From Butyrivibrio sp. VCD2006 (lineage in GTDB: Bacteria > Bacillota > Clostridia > Lachnospirales > Lachnospiraceae), in contig NZ_AUIX01000002.1 of NCBI RefSeq assembly GCF_000423925.1, positions 186,001 through 250,000 of the forward strand: DNA of 64,000 nt. The letters run 5' to 3'. Positions within the stretch are counted from its first letter, which is position 1. Every line of letters begins with the position of its first letter. Of the stretch, positions 26,178-35,617 are shown piece after piece. The translations under genes were made by a program, and so were the position numbers. Under the pieces are notes generated by a model. It did not search any database, had not been told where the DNA came from, and worked only from the letters and a program-made list of their open reading frames with translations.

Positions 26178-26200
26178 CACAAACTTACAACAAAATTCAC
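26178..26200 (+). promoter_or_regulatory. shared 23-bp sequence, copy 2 (GPH symporter)
   Basis: CACAAACTTAC followed by AACAAAATTCAC matches 22 of 23 positions of 23102-23124. It lies 80 bp before the symporter start and at the edge of the AraC remnant. The sequence after it, CTGCAATAA, matches the first copy too. Confidence 0.6.
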
Positions 26201-26279
26201 ATAACTGCAATAATCTTAAGAGGCTTCTCCTTAAAATGTCAATAGTATTAAACGTACCATGTACACGGAGGAAAAACTA

Positions 26280-27689
26280 ATGGCAAAAAAACAATTGGGT
26301 CTGGACAAATTTGGTGTCCGGAAGGTTATGAGAACAGGAGATTATTTTGCGGACTCCTTGGGACAGTTCGCACTTAACTCCATAGCCGGTCTTATCGGAC
26401 AGCTGACTTACTTTTATACGGATAAAGTCGGCATGGCAGCAGGAGCTGTTGCGACAGCATTTTTCATCACAAAGATTATTGATGCATTCACTGATATCAT
26501 AATGGGTCACATTGTGGATCACACCGAGCCCGGAAAAGAAAAATTCAGACCATGGATCTTAAGAATGGCACTACCTGCAGCAATAATAATCATTGCATTG
26601 TTTACGGTTCCATCAGGATTTTCGGATACCGCAAAGCTGGCATATATGTTTGTGACAAACATCCTTCTGACAGCTATCATCTACACGGCAATATGCATTC
26701 CCTACGCGTCAATAATGGTTGTGAGGACCAACAGCCAGGAGGAGCGAGGCGTGATGGGAACCTGGAGAGCCGCAGCAGGCTATGTCTCCGGAATGATCAT
26801 CGCTGTTGGAATTATTCCGATTACCAATGCACTTGGCGGAAATCAGGATGCATGGGCTAAGTTTGGTATCGTATTTGCTCTGATGGTTGTGCTTGCACTT
26901 CTCATCTGCTGGCTTAGAGCGAAGGAAAATGCTGTAGAAACCGGAAAAGAAGATGCAGCGACAGAACAGATTACAAAAGAAGAGGAAGAGCCTATCCCTT
27001 TTGGAGAAGCTATCTCAAACCTTTTTCATAACAAGTATTGGGTTATAGTGCTGGCAGTATGCTTCATGACAAATGTTTCCTATGGTATAGGAGGAGCATC
27101 AGGAAGTTACTATTGCAAATGGATTTATGGAAATGACAACCTCACAGGTATTCTTGGTGCTGTTGGACTTGTTCCTACAATTCTGGGATTTATTCTTATC
27201 GGACCTATGATCAAAAAGCTTGGAGTAACAAAGACCTTAAAGGTATCATTCTTAATCGGCGCTGTTACTGCAGCTTTAAGACTTCTTGATCCCACAAACT
27301 TTGTTTATAACACAGTACTCGGTGCTTTCGGAACTTTTGCAAATATTCCCATGATGTGCCTTACAGGTGTTCTTACTGCAATGTCTATCGATTATAATGA
27401 ATATAAGTATGGAAAGAGAATGGTGGCTACATCTCAGTCAGCATCAAGCTTTGGTAGTAAGATCGGAACAGGAATCGGTGCATCCGTGATCGGATGGTGC
27501 CTTGCATTTGCAAACTACGACGGTCTGGCAGAAGCAATCACACCTGCGGTTAGACAGGCAATCTACACATTTTCAATTTATATTCCGATCGTATTGTTTG
27601 CAGCTATGTTTATCCTGACATCAATGTTTGATCTTGAGGCTAAGCTTCCGGGTTACAGAGAAGAGATTGAAAAGAGAAAGACAGCGTAA
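26280..27689 (+). CDS. GPH-family sugar:cation symporter
   Basis: The 469-residue membrane protein has 12 predicted helices and the MFS_2/GPH features: an N-terminal DYFADSLGQFALNS region, ITKIIDAFTDIIMGHIVDHT (loop 2-3 motif with two Asp) and a central cytoplasmic loop rich in Glu and Lys (about 215-240). It takes up glycosides or pentosides with Na+ or H+. ATG 26280 follows GGAGG by nine bases. It lies 12 bases before the GH3 gene, so the two are cotranscribed. Rhamnosides are the likely substrate from context. Confidence 0.9.
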   Translation: MAKKQLGLDKFGVRKVMRTGDYFADSLGQFALNSIAGLIGQLTYFYTDKVGMAAGAVATAFFITKIIDAFTDIIMGHIVDHTEPGKEKFRPWILRMALPAAIIIIALFTVPSGFSDTAKLAYMFVTNILLTAIIYTAICIPYASIMVVRTNSQEERGVMGTWRAAAGYVSGMIIAVGIIPITNALGGNQDAWAKFGIVFALMVVLALLICWLRAKENAVETGKEDAATEQITKEEEEPIPFGEAISNLFHNKYWVIVLAVCFMTNVSYGIGGASGSYYCKWIYGNDNLTGILGAVGLVPTILGFILIGPMIKKLGVTKTLKVSFLIGAVTAALRLLDPTNFVYNTVLGAFGTFANIPMMCLTGVLTAMSIDYNEYKYGKRMVATSQSASSFGSKIGTGIGASVIGWCLAFANYDGLAEAITPAVRQAIYTFSIYIPIVLFAAMFILTSMFDLEAKLPGYREEIEKRKTA

Positions 27690-27701
27690 AGGGAGTTAAA
27701 A

Positions 27702-30134
27702 ATGCAGAACTACGAAAAAGATCATTTGAACATCGTTCTTTCAAACGCAGCTGAATGCACAGTACTTTTAAAGAGTAATGGCAAATTTCCGCTTAACGCC
27801 CCCGGAAAACTTGCGGCATTCGGAGCGGGACTGCGGTACACCGTCATGGGCGGAACCGGTTCAGGAGAAGTTAACAGCAGATTTTCATATACCATCGAAG
27901 AGGGACTTGAGCGGGAAGGCTTTACCATTACCACGAAAAACTGGCTAGATGAATATGACCGAACAAGAGAAGTGGCAAAGAAAGCTTTTTACAAACAGCT
28001 GAAACAAGAGGCTAAGGAAAAGCATGAGAACCCGATCATGTATACCATGGGAAAATCCATGAGTGAGCATGAGCATGGTATCCCGCTTGAAGGTGAGGGC
28101 GATGCTGCAATCTATGTGGTCAGCAGGAATTCCGGTGAGGGAAGTGACAGATCTCCGGAAAAGGGAGAAGTGAAGCTTGCGGATTCCGAGGTCCGCGATA
28201 TCCTTGCGCTTAATAAAAAGTTCGAGCGCTTTATGCTGGTGCTGAATGTGGGCGGTGTTATTGATCTTTCTCCTGTTATGGAAGTGGGGAATATACTCCT
28301 GCTTTCTCAGCTTGGTGTGGACTGCGGGAAGGTTCTTTCTGATATTCTTACAGGAAAACAGAACCCTTCAGGAAAGCTCACAACAACCTGGGCGGCATGG
28401 GAGGATTACAGCAGCGAAGGAACCTTCGGTGATTGGAATGACACAAACTACAACGAAGGCATTTATGTAGGTTACAGATATTTTGATACCATGAAAAAGA
28501 AGCCGCTGTTTCCCTTTGGATATGGCCTTTCGTATACGAGTTTTTCATATACGACTGAGGACGTCAGCGTAGAAGGTGACCTTGTGACTGTCAGGGTGCA
28601 GGCGAAAAATGTAGGTGAGCTTCCCGGAAAAGAGGTAGTGCAGGTATACGTATCTCTTCCGGATGGCAGGCTTAACAAGGCTTATCAGGAGCTTGCAGGC
28701 TTTGCGAAGACAAAGGAGCTTAGCGCAGGGGATGCGGAAGTGCTTAGTATCAGCTTCAGGCTCTCAGACTTATCTTCCTATGATGCAGAGAACGAAGAAT
28801 ATATTCTGGAAAAAGGTGAGTATCTTGTGAGAGTTGGAAACAGCTCAGTAGATACAACTATTGCAGCGGTTCTTACCCTTGATAAAACTGTAGTTACTTT
28901 AAAGGCGAAGAACTGTCTTGGGGATCCCGGTTTTGATGATATTAATATCACCAGGAGGGAGGCTGAGGACATTCCTGCTGAGGCTAAAAGACTGGTGATT
29001 TCGGCCGATGATATAAAGCATTCAGAGGTTACATACGACTCTGAAACTGAGATAGATACAAGGGTAAAAGCGCTCTCTGATGAGCAACTGGCATTTCTTG
29101 GCATAGGGAACTTTAGCCCGGATCAGAAGGGACTTAGCATAATTGGAAATGCTGCAACCCATGTGGCGGGAGCAGCAGGTGAGACAACATCCCAGCTTGA
29201 AGGTAAGGGTATAAAGCCTCTTGTCATGGCAGATGGACCCGCGGGTCTTCGCTTTTCAAGGAACTATTATGAGGATAGCACGGGAGCTCATGATGCAAGC
29301 GGCGCCGGAATGATACCTGAGAGTATGCTTGAGATGATGAGTCCTTTTATCAGATTCTTAGCCAGAGTTGTTTTAGGAGGAAAAAAGCCGCCAAAGGGCG
29401 CTATTATAAAAGAGCACTATGCCACCAGAATTCCCATAGGAACTGCCATCGCACAGAGTTTTAACACAGAGCTTGCGAAAATGTTCGGTGATATCGTCGG
29501 AAGCGAAATGGAGCTGATGGGCGTAAATCTGTGGCTTGCGCCTGCTCTCAATATCCACAGGAGCATCCTCTGCGGAAGGAATTTTGAGTACTACTCTGAG
29601 GATCCGCTGGTATCCGGACTTATGGCAGCAGCTGTGACTGATGGAGTTCAGAAGCACAAGGGCTGTGGCACGACAATAAAGCACTATGCAGCAAACAATG
29701 CTGAGACCAACCGCTACTGCAACAACAGTCATGTAAGCGAGAGAGCGATGCGCGAGATTTACTTAAGAGGCTTTGGAATCTGCGTAAGGAATTCGCAGCC
29801 AAAGGCAGTCATGACAAGCTACAACCTTCTTAATGGAACCCACACTTCAGAGCACAGGGGCCTTATTGATGATATCCTGAGAGCTGAGTTTGGCTTTGAA
29901 GGAGTTGTTATGACAGACTGGGTGATAACAATGATGGACAGCAAAAAGTCCATTTACAGAAATGCTCTTTCAAATGAGGTTGCAAAGGCCGGAGGTGACC
30001 TTTTCATGCCGGGTTGTAAGAAGGATTACGACAATCTTTTAAACGCCTTGAAAGAGGGTAGCATCTCGAGAAAACAGCTTGAAATCAATGCTTCAAGGGT
30101 TGTGAAGGTGGTTGATTGGCTAGTGGATTTATAA
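27702..30134 (+). CDS. domain-permuted GH3 beta-glucosidase-like enzyme
   Basis: The 810-residue protein carries the GH3 parts in reverse order. The alpha/beta C-terminal-type domain comes first (about 10-260), then the fibronectin-III-like domain (about 265-390), then the TIM-barrel catalytic domain (about 440-800) with VMADGPAGLRF, CGRNFEYYSEDPLVSG and KHYAANNAETNR. The nucleophile is Asp739 in VVMTDWV. This permutation is known from Butyrivibrio and Ruminococcus beta-glucosidases. It has no signal peptide and would hydrolyse imported glycosides. A GGACGG hairpin terminator follows. Confidence 0.9.
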   Translation: MQNYEKDHLNIVLSNAAECTVLLKSNGKFPLNAPGKLAAFGAGLRYTVMGGTGSGEVNSRFSYTIEEGLEREGFTITTKNWLDEYDRTREVAKKAFYKQLKQEAKEKHENPIMYTMGKSMSEHEHGIPLEGEGDAAIYVVSRNSGEGSDRSPEKGEVKLADSEVRDILALNKKFERFMLVLNVGGVIDLSPVMEVGNILLLSQLGVDCGKVLSDILTGKQNPSGKLTTTWAAWEDYSSEGTFGDWNDTNYNEGIYVGYRYFDTMKKKPLFPFGYGLSYTSFSYTTEDVSVEGDLVTVRVQAKNVGELPGKEVVQVYVSLPDGRLNKAYQELAGFAKTKELSAGDAEVLSISFRLSDLSSYDAENEEYILEKGEYLVRVGNSSVDTTIAAVLTLDKTVVTLKAKNCLGDPGFDDINITRREAEDIPAEAKRLVISADDIKHSEVTYDSETEIDTRVKALSDEQLAFLGIGNFSPDQKGLSIIGNAATHVAGAAGETTSQLEGKGIKPLVMADGPAGLRFSRNYYEDSTGAHDASGAGMIPESMLEMMSPFIRFLARVVLGGKKPPKGAIIKEHYATRIPIGTAIAQSFNTELAKMFGDIVGSEMELMGVNLWLAPALNIHRSILCGRNFEYYSEDPLVSGLMAAAVTDGVQKHKGCGTTIKHYAANNAETNRYCNNSHVSERAMREIYLRGFGICVRNSQPKAVMTSYNLLNGTHTSEHRGLIDDILRAEFGFEGVVMTDWVITMMDSKKSIYRNALSNEVAKAGGDLFMPGCKKDYDNLLNALKEGSISRKQLEINASRVVKVVDWLVDL

Positions 30135-30204
30135 GACAGGGGGACGGTTCTAGTGTCTCATTGGCCCCAATAAGACATAAGAACCGTCCTCGATGTCTTT
30201 TTTT
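30134..30204 (+). terminator. GGACGG-element terminator after the GH3 gene
   Basis: GACA (30134-30137) with TGTC (30193-30196), GGACGGTTCT (30141-30150) with AGAACCGTCC (30179-30188), and TGTCT (30153-30157) with AGACA (30172-30176) make a long nested stem, followed by eight T residues. This is a complete copy of the repeat family that appears in pieces at 37003, 37658 and 38411. Confidence 0.85.
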
Positions 30205-31175
30205 TATTGTTGCAATACGTTCAGCTTTTTGTATTCTCTTGGCGAGCAGCCATATTTCTCTGAAAACTTTCTGTAAAAATAGGCGCTGTTTTCATAGCCT
30301 ATGGCCTCGATGATCCGCTCTGTTGTAAGGGTGGTGTTCTCAAGGTAATAGGTTGCCTGCTGAAGCTTTCTTGTCTGAAGGAGCTGCTTGAAATTGCAGC
30401 CTGTGTTTTTCTTAAGGAGCCTGCTTAGGTAAGCTGTGGAATAACCTGTGCTTTCGGATAGTTCCTCCAGGGTTCCGTTTTTATAATTGTGATCTATGTA
30501 TTCAAGGGCTTTGATGGTAATCTGCTGCGACTTTGAACTCATGTCTCTTAGCGTATCAGATGAGAGTGCAGACAGGTTCATCAGAATCAGGTCCATGGTT
30601 GAATTGACTATCTGGTTCATGCCCTTCGCGCCGCTACTTAAGGTCCAGATGAGGTTCTCCAAAAGGTTCTCAACAGTTATCATGCCCTTTGTGTGATAGA
30701 TAAGATAATCGCTGTACCGCTTCTTCTCGGACAGGGATGAAATGATGAAGTCTCGAAGAATGTTTTCTCTGTCATAGGCGACATCGTTGCGTGAGAAAAA
30801 TTCCGGGAGAATTATGATGTTTACGGCTATGTCATCTTTGCCGCAGGCCATGATCTCATGCTTTGCGTGACGGTTCATAAGAAGGATGTCACCCTCAGTA
30901 AGAAACAGTGTGTCGCCGTCCACAATTTTGGTGGTTAGCTGTCCCTTTATCATCACCAGCATTTCTATGTAGTTGTGCCTATGTACAGGAAAATAGGCGA
31001 ATCTTGTGTGGGGCCTGATGGCGATGTATTTACCTTTTTCCAGTAGTCTTGCGCTGTCTACGATGAACTCGTCTTCTGAGGTGTACAGCTCTTTGGAAAT
31101 ATCTGATTTTCCGGCAAGGAGCTGCTCTTCCTCAGGAGTCAGTGCGCTTATTTTTTCTATGATTTCTTCTCTCAT
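30204..31175 (-). CDS. AraC-family regulator with cupin sensor domain
   Basis: The 323-residue protein has an N-terminal cupin fold (about 60-150, with FPVHRHNYIEMLVMIKG and EGDILLMNRHAKHEI) and a C-terminal double helix-turn-helix (about 225-320, ending GCSPREYKKL). Such RhaS/RhaR-like proteins sense a sugar and usually activate transcription. It is divergent from rhaB. ATG at 31175 follows AAAGGA; an upstream ATG at 31193 lacks a site. Rhamnose as effector is inferred from location. Confidence 0.9.
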   Translation of the reverse strand: MREEIIEKISALTPEEEQLLAGKSDISKELYTSEDEFIVDSARLLEKGKYIAIRPHTRFAYFPVHRHNYIEMLVMIKGQLTTKIVDGDTLFLTEGDILLMNRHAKHEIMACGKDDIAVNIIILPEFFSRNDVAYDRENILRDFIISSLSEKKRYSDYLIYHTKGMITVENLLENLIWTLSSGAKGMNQIVNSTMDLILMNLSALSSDTLRDMSSKSQQITIKALEYIDHNYKNGTLEELSESTGYSTAYLSRLLKKNTGCNFKQLLQTRKLQQATYYLENTTLTTERIIEAIGYENSAYFYRKFSEKYGCSPREYKKLNVLQQ

Positions 31176-31262
31176 AATTTCCTTTAAACCCATTTCAGGG
31201 GGTATTAAATTCCATGTTGGACCTCATACTGGTCATAAAAATAATGTCAAATAAGGTTCCAA

Positions 31263-31310
31263 AACTAGAAGGTTATCGTTCTAGTTAATGCTCTTTTTTT
31301 TCAATATTAT
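31263..31310 (+). promoter_or_regulatory. inverted repeat and -10 upstream of rhaB
   Basis: AACTAGAA (31263-31270) and TTCTAGTT (31279-31286) form a perfect 8-bp inverted repeat with an 8-bp centre. TATTAT at 31305-31310 is a plausible -10 without a clear -35, as expected for an activator-dependent promoter. Confidence 0.55.
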
Positions 31311-31345
31311 AGCACTATAAACAGTGGTTGTATTGGAGTTTCGAT

Positions 31346-32791
31346 ATGAATAAATATTATCTTGCAATTGATATTGGTGCATCCAGCGGACGTCACATCA
31401 TCGGATGGGTAGAAAACGGGATGATGAAGTTAAAAGAGGTGCACCGCTTTGAAAACAGACAGCTGCATAAGAACGGGCATCTCGTCTGGGATATGGATAA
31501 TCTTTGGAACGGAATCCTCGATGGGCTCAAGGCCTGTAAACAGGAGGGTATGATTCCGGAGACTGTCGGAATCGATACCTGGGCCGTAGACTATGTGCTC
31601 CTTGATAAAAACGGGGACATGATAGGAGATGCAGTTGCCTATAGGGATAGCAGAACTGAAGGAATTGAGAAGGAAGTGTTTGAGATCATTCCGGAAAAAG
31701 AATTATATGAAAGAACCGGAATTCAGAAGCAGCCCTTCAATACGATTTATCAGCTTTTTGCACTTAAAAAGGAAAGCCCTTCGGAGCTTGAAAATGCAAA
31801 AAGTCTTCTGATGATACCGGACTATTTTAACTATAAACTCACCGGAGTGAAGAAGCAGGAATACACCAACGCTACCAGCACAAATCTTGTGGATGCTTCC
31901 GAGAAAAAGTGGGATATGGAGCTGATAAAGAGACTTGGTTTTCCGGAAAAGCTTTTCGGAGAGCTGTCGGTTCCCGGAACTGTTGTGGGGGAATTTAGTA
32001 AGGAGATTTGTGAGGAGGTTGGCTTTAGTTCAAAGGTCATTCTTCCCGCAACCCATGATACGGGATCAGCATTTCTTGCAGTTCCCACAAAGGATGAGAG
32101 CTCGGTATTTTTATCAAGCGGAACCTGGAGCCTTCTTGGAATAGAAAATGAAACACCCATAACCTCGGATAAGGCAAGAGAGAATAATCTGACCAACGAG
32201 GGCGGCGCTTTTTACAGATACAGATTCCTTAAGAACATCATGGGCTTGTGGATTATTCAGTCCATAAGGCGTGAGCTCAATGGCACTGAGTATGTGGAAG
32301 GCGTTAAGAGCAGATATGCCACCGGAAGAACCTACAGCTTCCCTGACCTTATCGAAGAGGCCAGAAGGAGCGAGGATTTTGAGCCATTCATCGATGTAAA
32401 TGATGAGGCTTTTCTCTCACCTGTCAGCATGATCGATGCCATAAAGGAGCATTGCAGAGTAAACGGAAGACCTGAGCCTCAGGCCATCGGCGAAATCATG
32501 CAGACAGTTTACAGAAGCCTTGCAAAGAGCTATGAGGAAGCCATTGGAGAAATCTCTGAGATTACAGGAAAACAGATAACCTCGGTACATGTAATCGGAG
32601 GTGGATGTCAGGATGCATATCTTAATGAGCTTACGGCAAAGGCTACAGGACTTCCTGTAATCGCAGGACCAATTGAAGGAACGGCAGTTGGCAATCTGGT
32701 GATTCAGATGATAGAGGCAGGTATTTTTAAGGACCTTGCTGAAGCCAGGAACTGCATCTTTGAGAGCTTTGATATTAAGAGGTTTGAGTAA
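31346..32791 (+). CDS. rhaB: rhamnulokinase
   Basis: The 481-residue FGGY-family kinase phosphorylates L-rhamnulose with ATP. N-terminal phosphate motif DIGASSGRHIIGW (about 8-20), substrate-region GIDTWAVDYVLLD, phosphate-2 block DTGSAFLAVP and SSGTWSLLG, and the adenosine motif VIGGGCQDAYLNELTA near 425 are all present. ATG 31346 follows TTGGAG by seven bases; an upstream TTG extends the frame by only six residues. It is first in rhaB-rhaA-rhaD. Confidence 0.95.
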   Translation: MNKYYLAIDIGASSGRHIIGWVENGMMKLKEVHRFENRQLHKNGHLVWDMDNLWNGILDGLKACKQEGMIPETVGIDTWAVDYVLLDKNGDMIGDAVAYRDSRTEGIEKEVFEIIPEKELYERTGIQKQPFNTIYQLFALKKESPSELENAKSLLMIPDYFNYKLTGVKKQEYTNATSTNLVDASEKKWDMELIKRLGFPEKLFGELSVPGTVVGEFSKEICEEVGFSSKVILPATHDTGSAFLAVPTKDESSVFLSSGTWSLLGIENETPITSDKARENNLTNEGGAFYRYRFLKNIMGLWIIQSIRRELNGTEYVEGVKSRYATGRTYSFPDLIEEARRSEDFEPFIDVNDEAFLSPVSMIDAIKEHCRVNGRPEPQAIGEIMQTVYRSLAKSYEEAIGEISEITGKQITSVHVIGGGCQDAYLNELTAKATGLPVIAGPIEGTAVGNLVIQMIEAGIFKDLAEARNCIFESFDIKRFE

Positions 32792-32830
32792 GAAATTTCA
32801 GCACTACACAAGAATTGAAAGGAAAGAGAT

Positions 32831-34093
32831 ATGAGTTACGCAGAAGCAAAAGAAAAATATGCTGCAATTGGAATTGATACAGAGAAGGCAATTGAAAAGC
32901 TTAAGGAGGCTGAGATAGCCCTTCACTGTTGGCAGGGAGATGACGTAAGAGGTTTTGACACAGATCCTAATAAGCCGCTCACCGGAGGCATACAGACAAC
33001 CGGTAACTATCCCGGAAGAGCAAGAACACCTAAGGAGCTTATGGCTGATATAGATGAGGTATTAAAGCTCATACCCGGAAAAGCGAAGATGAACCTTCAC
33101 GCCAGCTATGCGATTTTCGATGATGAAAATGGCGGCTGGGTAGACAGAGATAAGCTGGAGCCTAAGCACTTTAAGAAGTGGGTGGATTTCTGTAAAGAGA
33201 GGAACCTGGGATGCGACTTTAATGCCACATTTTTCTCACACCCTAAGTGCGATCCGCTGACACTGTCATCCCCCGATGAGGAGACAAGAAAATTCTGGAT
33301 CGAGCACGGAAAGGCATGCATCAGGATTTCCCAGTATTTTGCAGAGGAGCTTGGAGAAACCTGTGTTATGAATATCTGGACCGGTGACGGCTTCAAGGAT
33401 ATCCCCGCAGACCGCAAGGGACCTAGAGACAGATACAAAGATTCCATCGAGCAGATTCTTTCTGAGCCCTTCGATTTTGACAAGGTTAAGCCCTGTGTTG
33501 AGTCCAAGGTATTCGGCATCGGAGTTGAGTCATACACCGTTGGAAGTGCGGAGTTTACGCTTTCCTTTGCGGCGACTCACTCAGATAAGTGCATTCCCCT
33601 TATGGACAACGGACACTATCATCCTACAGAGGTTGTAAGTGACAAGATTCCTGCACTTTTATCTTTCTATCCCAACATCGCACTTCACATCACAAGACCT
33701 GTGCGCTGGGATTCAGATCACGTGGTTTTATTCGATGATGAGACAAAAGAGATAGCTAAGGAAATCGTTCGCTGCGGCGGACTTGATGGTTCGGTTTTCA
33801 TGGCTCTTGATTATTTTGATGCATCGATCAACAGAATCGGAGCGTGGGTGACAGGCTTCAGAAACACGGAAAAAGCGCTGCTTAATGCACTTTTAGCACC
33901 ACATGATGAGCTTAAGGATTTACAGGATAAGTCGAACTTTACAAAGCTTATGATCAAGCAGGAGGAGCTTAAGACCATGCCTTTCGGAGAGGTGTGGAAC
34001 GAGTACTGCAGAAGATGCGGCGCGCCTGCTGATGGAGAGTGGTACTCAGAGATCGAGAGATATGAGAATGAAGTGCTTGCAAAGCGTGTGTGA
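32831..34093 (+). CDS. rhaA: L-rhamnose isomerase
   Basis: The 420-residue manganese enzyme converts L-rhamnose to L-rhamnulose. The length and the conserved regions are typical: LHCWQGDDVRGFD near 31-43, KMNLHASYA near 90, DFNATFFSHP near 132, and LMDNGHYHPTE and HITRPVRWDSDHVV with metal-binding acid and histidine residues. The start is preceded by GGAAAGAG. It stands 39 bp after rhaB. Confidence 0.97.
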   Translation: MSYAEAKEKYAAIGIDTEKAIEKLKEAEIALHCWQGDDVRGFDTDPNKPLTGGIQTTGNYPGRARTPKELMADIDEVLKLIPGKAKMNLHASYAIFDDENGGWVDRDKLEPKHFKKWVDFCKERNLGCDFNATFFSHPKCDPLTLSSPDEETRKFWIEHGKACIRISQYFAEELGETCVMNIWTGDGFKDIPADRKGPRDRYKDSIEQILSEPFDFDKVKPCVESKVFGIGVESYTVGSAEFTLSFAATHSDKCIPLMDNGHYHPTEVVSDKIPALLSFYPNIALHITRPVRWDSDHVVLFDDETKEIAKEIVRCGGLDGSVFMALDYFDASINRIGAWVTGFRNTEKALLNALLAPHDELKDLQDKSNFTKLMIKQEELKTMPFGEVWNEYCRRCGAPADGEWYSEIERYENEVLAKRV

Positions 34094-34162
34094 AAAGAGA
34101 AAGAAGTATTAGTGATAGCTAATAGATTGTAATCAAATAGGAAATAGGAGAGAATTTTAGGA

Positions 34163-34990
34163 ATGAGAGTATTAGATGCAGAGTTTACAAAGGGATTTAT
34201 CCGTATGGCAAATGACGGATGGGAGCAGGGCTGGCATGAGAGAAATGGCGGCAACCTGTCCTACAGAATGAAGCCGGAAGAGTCAGCTTTAGTAGCAGAT
34301 GACCTTAAGGCGGGAGACTGGCAGCCCATCGGAGCTTCTGTTCCGGACCTTGCAGGTGAGTTTTTCATGGTGACAGGATCAGGCAAGTATTTCAGAAATG
34401 TGATCATCGATCCTGAGGATAGCCTTTGCATCATTGAAGTTGATGACGCAGGTGAAAACTACAGAATAATGTGGGGACTTGTAAATGGCGGAAAGCCCAC
34501 TTCCGAGCTTCCTTCACACCTTATGAACCATGAAGTGAAGAAGCGCGTGTCCGGCGGAAAGTACAGAGTTATCTACCATGCTCATACAACAAATGTAATC
34601 GCACTTACCTTTGTGCTGCCACTCACAGATGAAGCTTTCACAAGAGAGCTTTGGGAGATGGCAACTGAGTGCCCTGTTGTTTTCCCTGACGGAATCGGAG
34701 TTGTGCCCTGGATGGTTCCCGGCGGCCGTGAGATAGCCGTTGAGACCAGCAAGCTGATGGAGCAGTATGATGTTGCAATTTGGGCGCATCATGGCATGTT
34801 CGCAGCAGGAGAGGACTTTGATCTCACCTTCGGCCTTATGCATACAGTTGAGAAGTCCGCTGAGATTCTTGTGAAGACCCTCTCAATGACAGGAGCTAAG
34901 AGACAGACCATAACTCCTGATGATTTCAGGCATCTTGCCAAGGACTTTGGAGTAACTCTTCCCGAGAGATTTTTATTTGAGAAAATGTAA
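34163..34990 (+). CDS. rhaD: L-rhamnulose-1-phosphate aldolase
   Basis: The 275-residue class II aldolase splits L-rhamnulose 1-phosphate to dihydroxyacetone phosphate and L-lactaldehyde. Zinc ligands are visible in YHAHTTN (about residues 139-145) and WAHHGMF (about 210-216), and GNLSYR lies near the N-terminus. It completes the rhamnose pathway; rhaM and lactaldehyde reductase are not in the window. The last codons, TTTGAGAAAATG and stop, are the first unit of the 54-bp array that follows. Confidence 0.95.
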   Translation: MRVLDAEFTKGFIRMANDGWEQGWHERNGGNLSYRMKPEESALVADDLKAGDWQPIGASVPDLAGEFFMVTGSGKYFRNVIIDPEDSLCIIEVDDAGENYRIMWGLVNGGKPTSELPSHLMNHEVKKRVSGGKYRVIYHAHTTNVIALTFVLPLTDEAFTRELWEMATECPVVFPDGIGVVPWMVPGGREIAVETSKLMEQYDVAIWAHHGMFAAGEDFDLTFGLMHTVEKSAEILVKTLSMTGAKRQTITPDDFRHLAKDFGVTLPERFLFEKM

Positions 34991-35290
34991 ATAAAGCATG
35001 CGGAAATAGACGGTTTTGCATGCTACTATTTGAGAAAATGCAAATAATAGCATGCAGAAATAGCCGGCTTTGACTGCTACTATTTGGAGAAGTGCAAATA
35101 ATAGCATGCGGAAATAGTCGATTTTGCATGCTACTATTTGAGAAAATGCAAATAATAGCATGCAGAAATAGCCGGCTTTGACTGCTACTATTTGGAGAAG
35201 TGCAAATAATAGCATGCAATAATAGACAGTTTTGACTGCTGCTATTTAAGAAAACGAGAATTTTAGCATGCACTTTACACTTAAAATGCA
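34974..35290. repeat. 54-bp hairpin tandem array after rhaD
   Basis: Six units start at about 34981, 35034, 35088, 35142, 35196 and 35250 (aligned on the same base), a period of 53 then exactly 54 bp. Two unit types alternate, with loops TGAGAAAATG and GGAGAAGTG, giving a 108-bp higher order. A typical unit pairs GCATGCTACTATTTG with CAAATAATAGCATGC around an 8-nt loop. The first unit is the 3' end of rhaD itself. The open minus-strand frame through the array (34926-35291) is a by-product of the period. Confidence 0.9.
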
Positions 35291-35617
35291 TGCTGTAATT
35301 CTGAGATTTGCCAAAAAGAGCAGGAAAGTATTAGCCCACGGAAAGTATCTTTTACTTAAGACAACTATTTGTACTTTTTCACAGCTTTTTAATATATCTC
35401 GTCCCGGGATTAAATCAGTGTAAAACAGGCTGAATCGTGTGTAACGGTCAGCCTGCTTTTATTTACAAGGTAATTTAGTAAATATAAAATGCTCCGCTAA
35501 GGATGCTTAAAATATATCATGTTCACAAAGATAAGCGACTGATATAATGTGTCTAATCGTGAAAAAGTAAACGTGATTAGGACTATGGTTTATAGGTAGC
35601 AGAAGGGAGGAGTCTGT
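35291..35617 (+). terminator. gap with terminator and extended -10 promoter
   Basis: CAGGCTGA (35426-35433) pairs with TCAGCCTG (35448-35455), followed by CTTTTATTT, a weak terminator. TGATATAAT at 35540-35548 is an extended -10 that could serve the methyltransferase gene. I see no gene in this gap. Confidence 0.6.

Noticed and set aside
34926..35291. Minus-strand frames with repeated LLFAL and IVACK-like blocks
   Set aside because: They are created by the 54-bp array; the period is a multiple of three.
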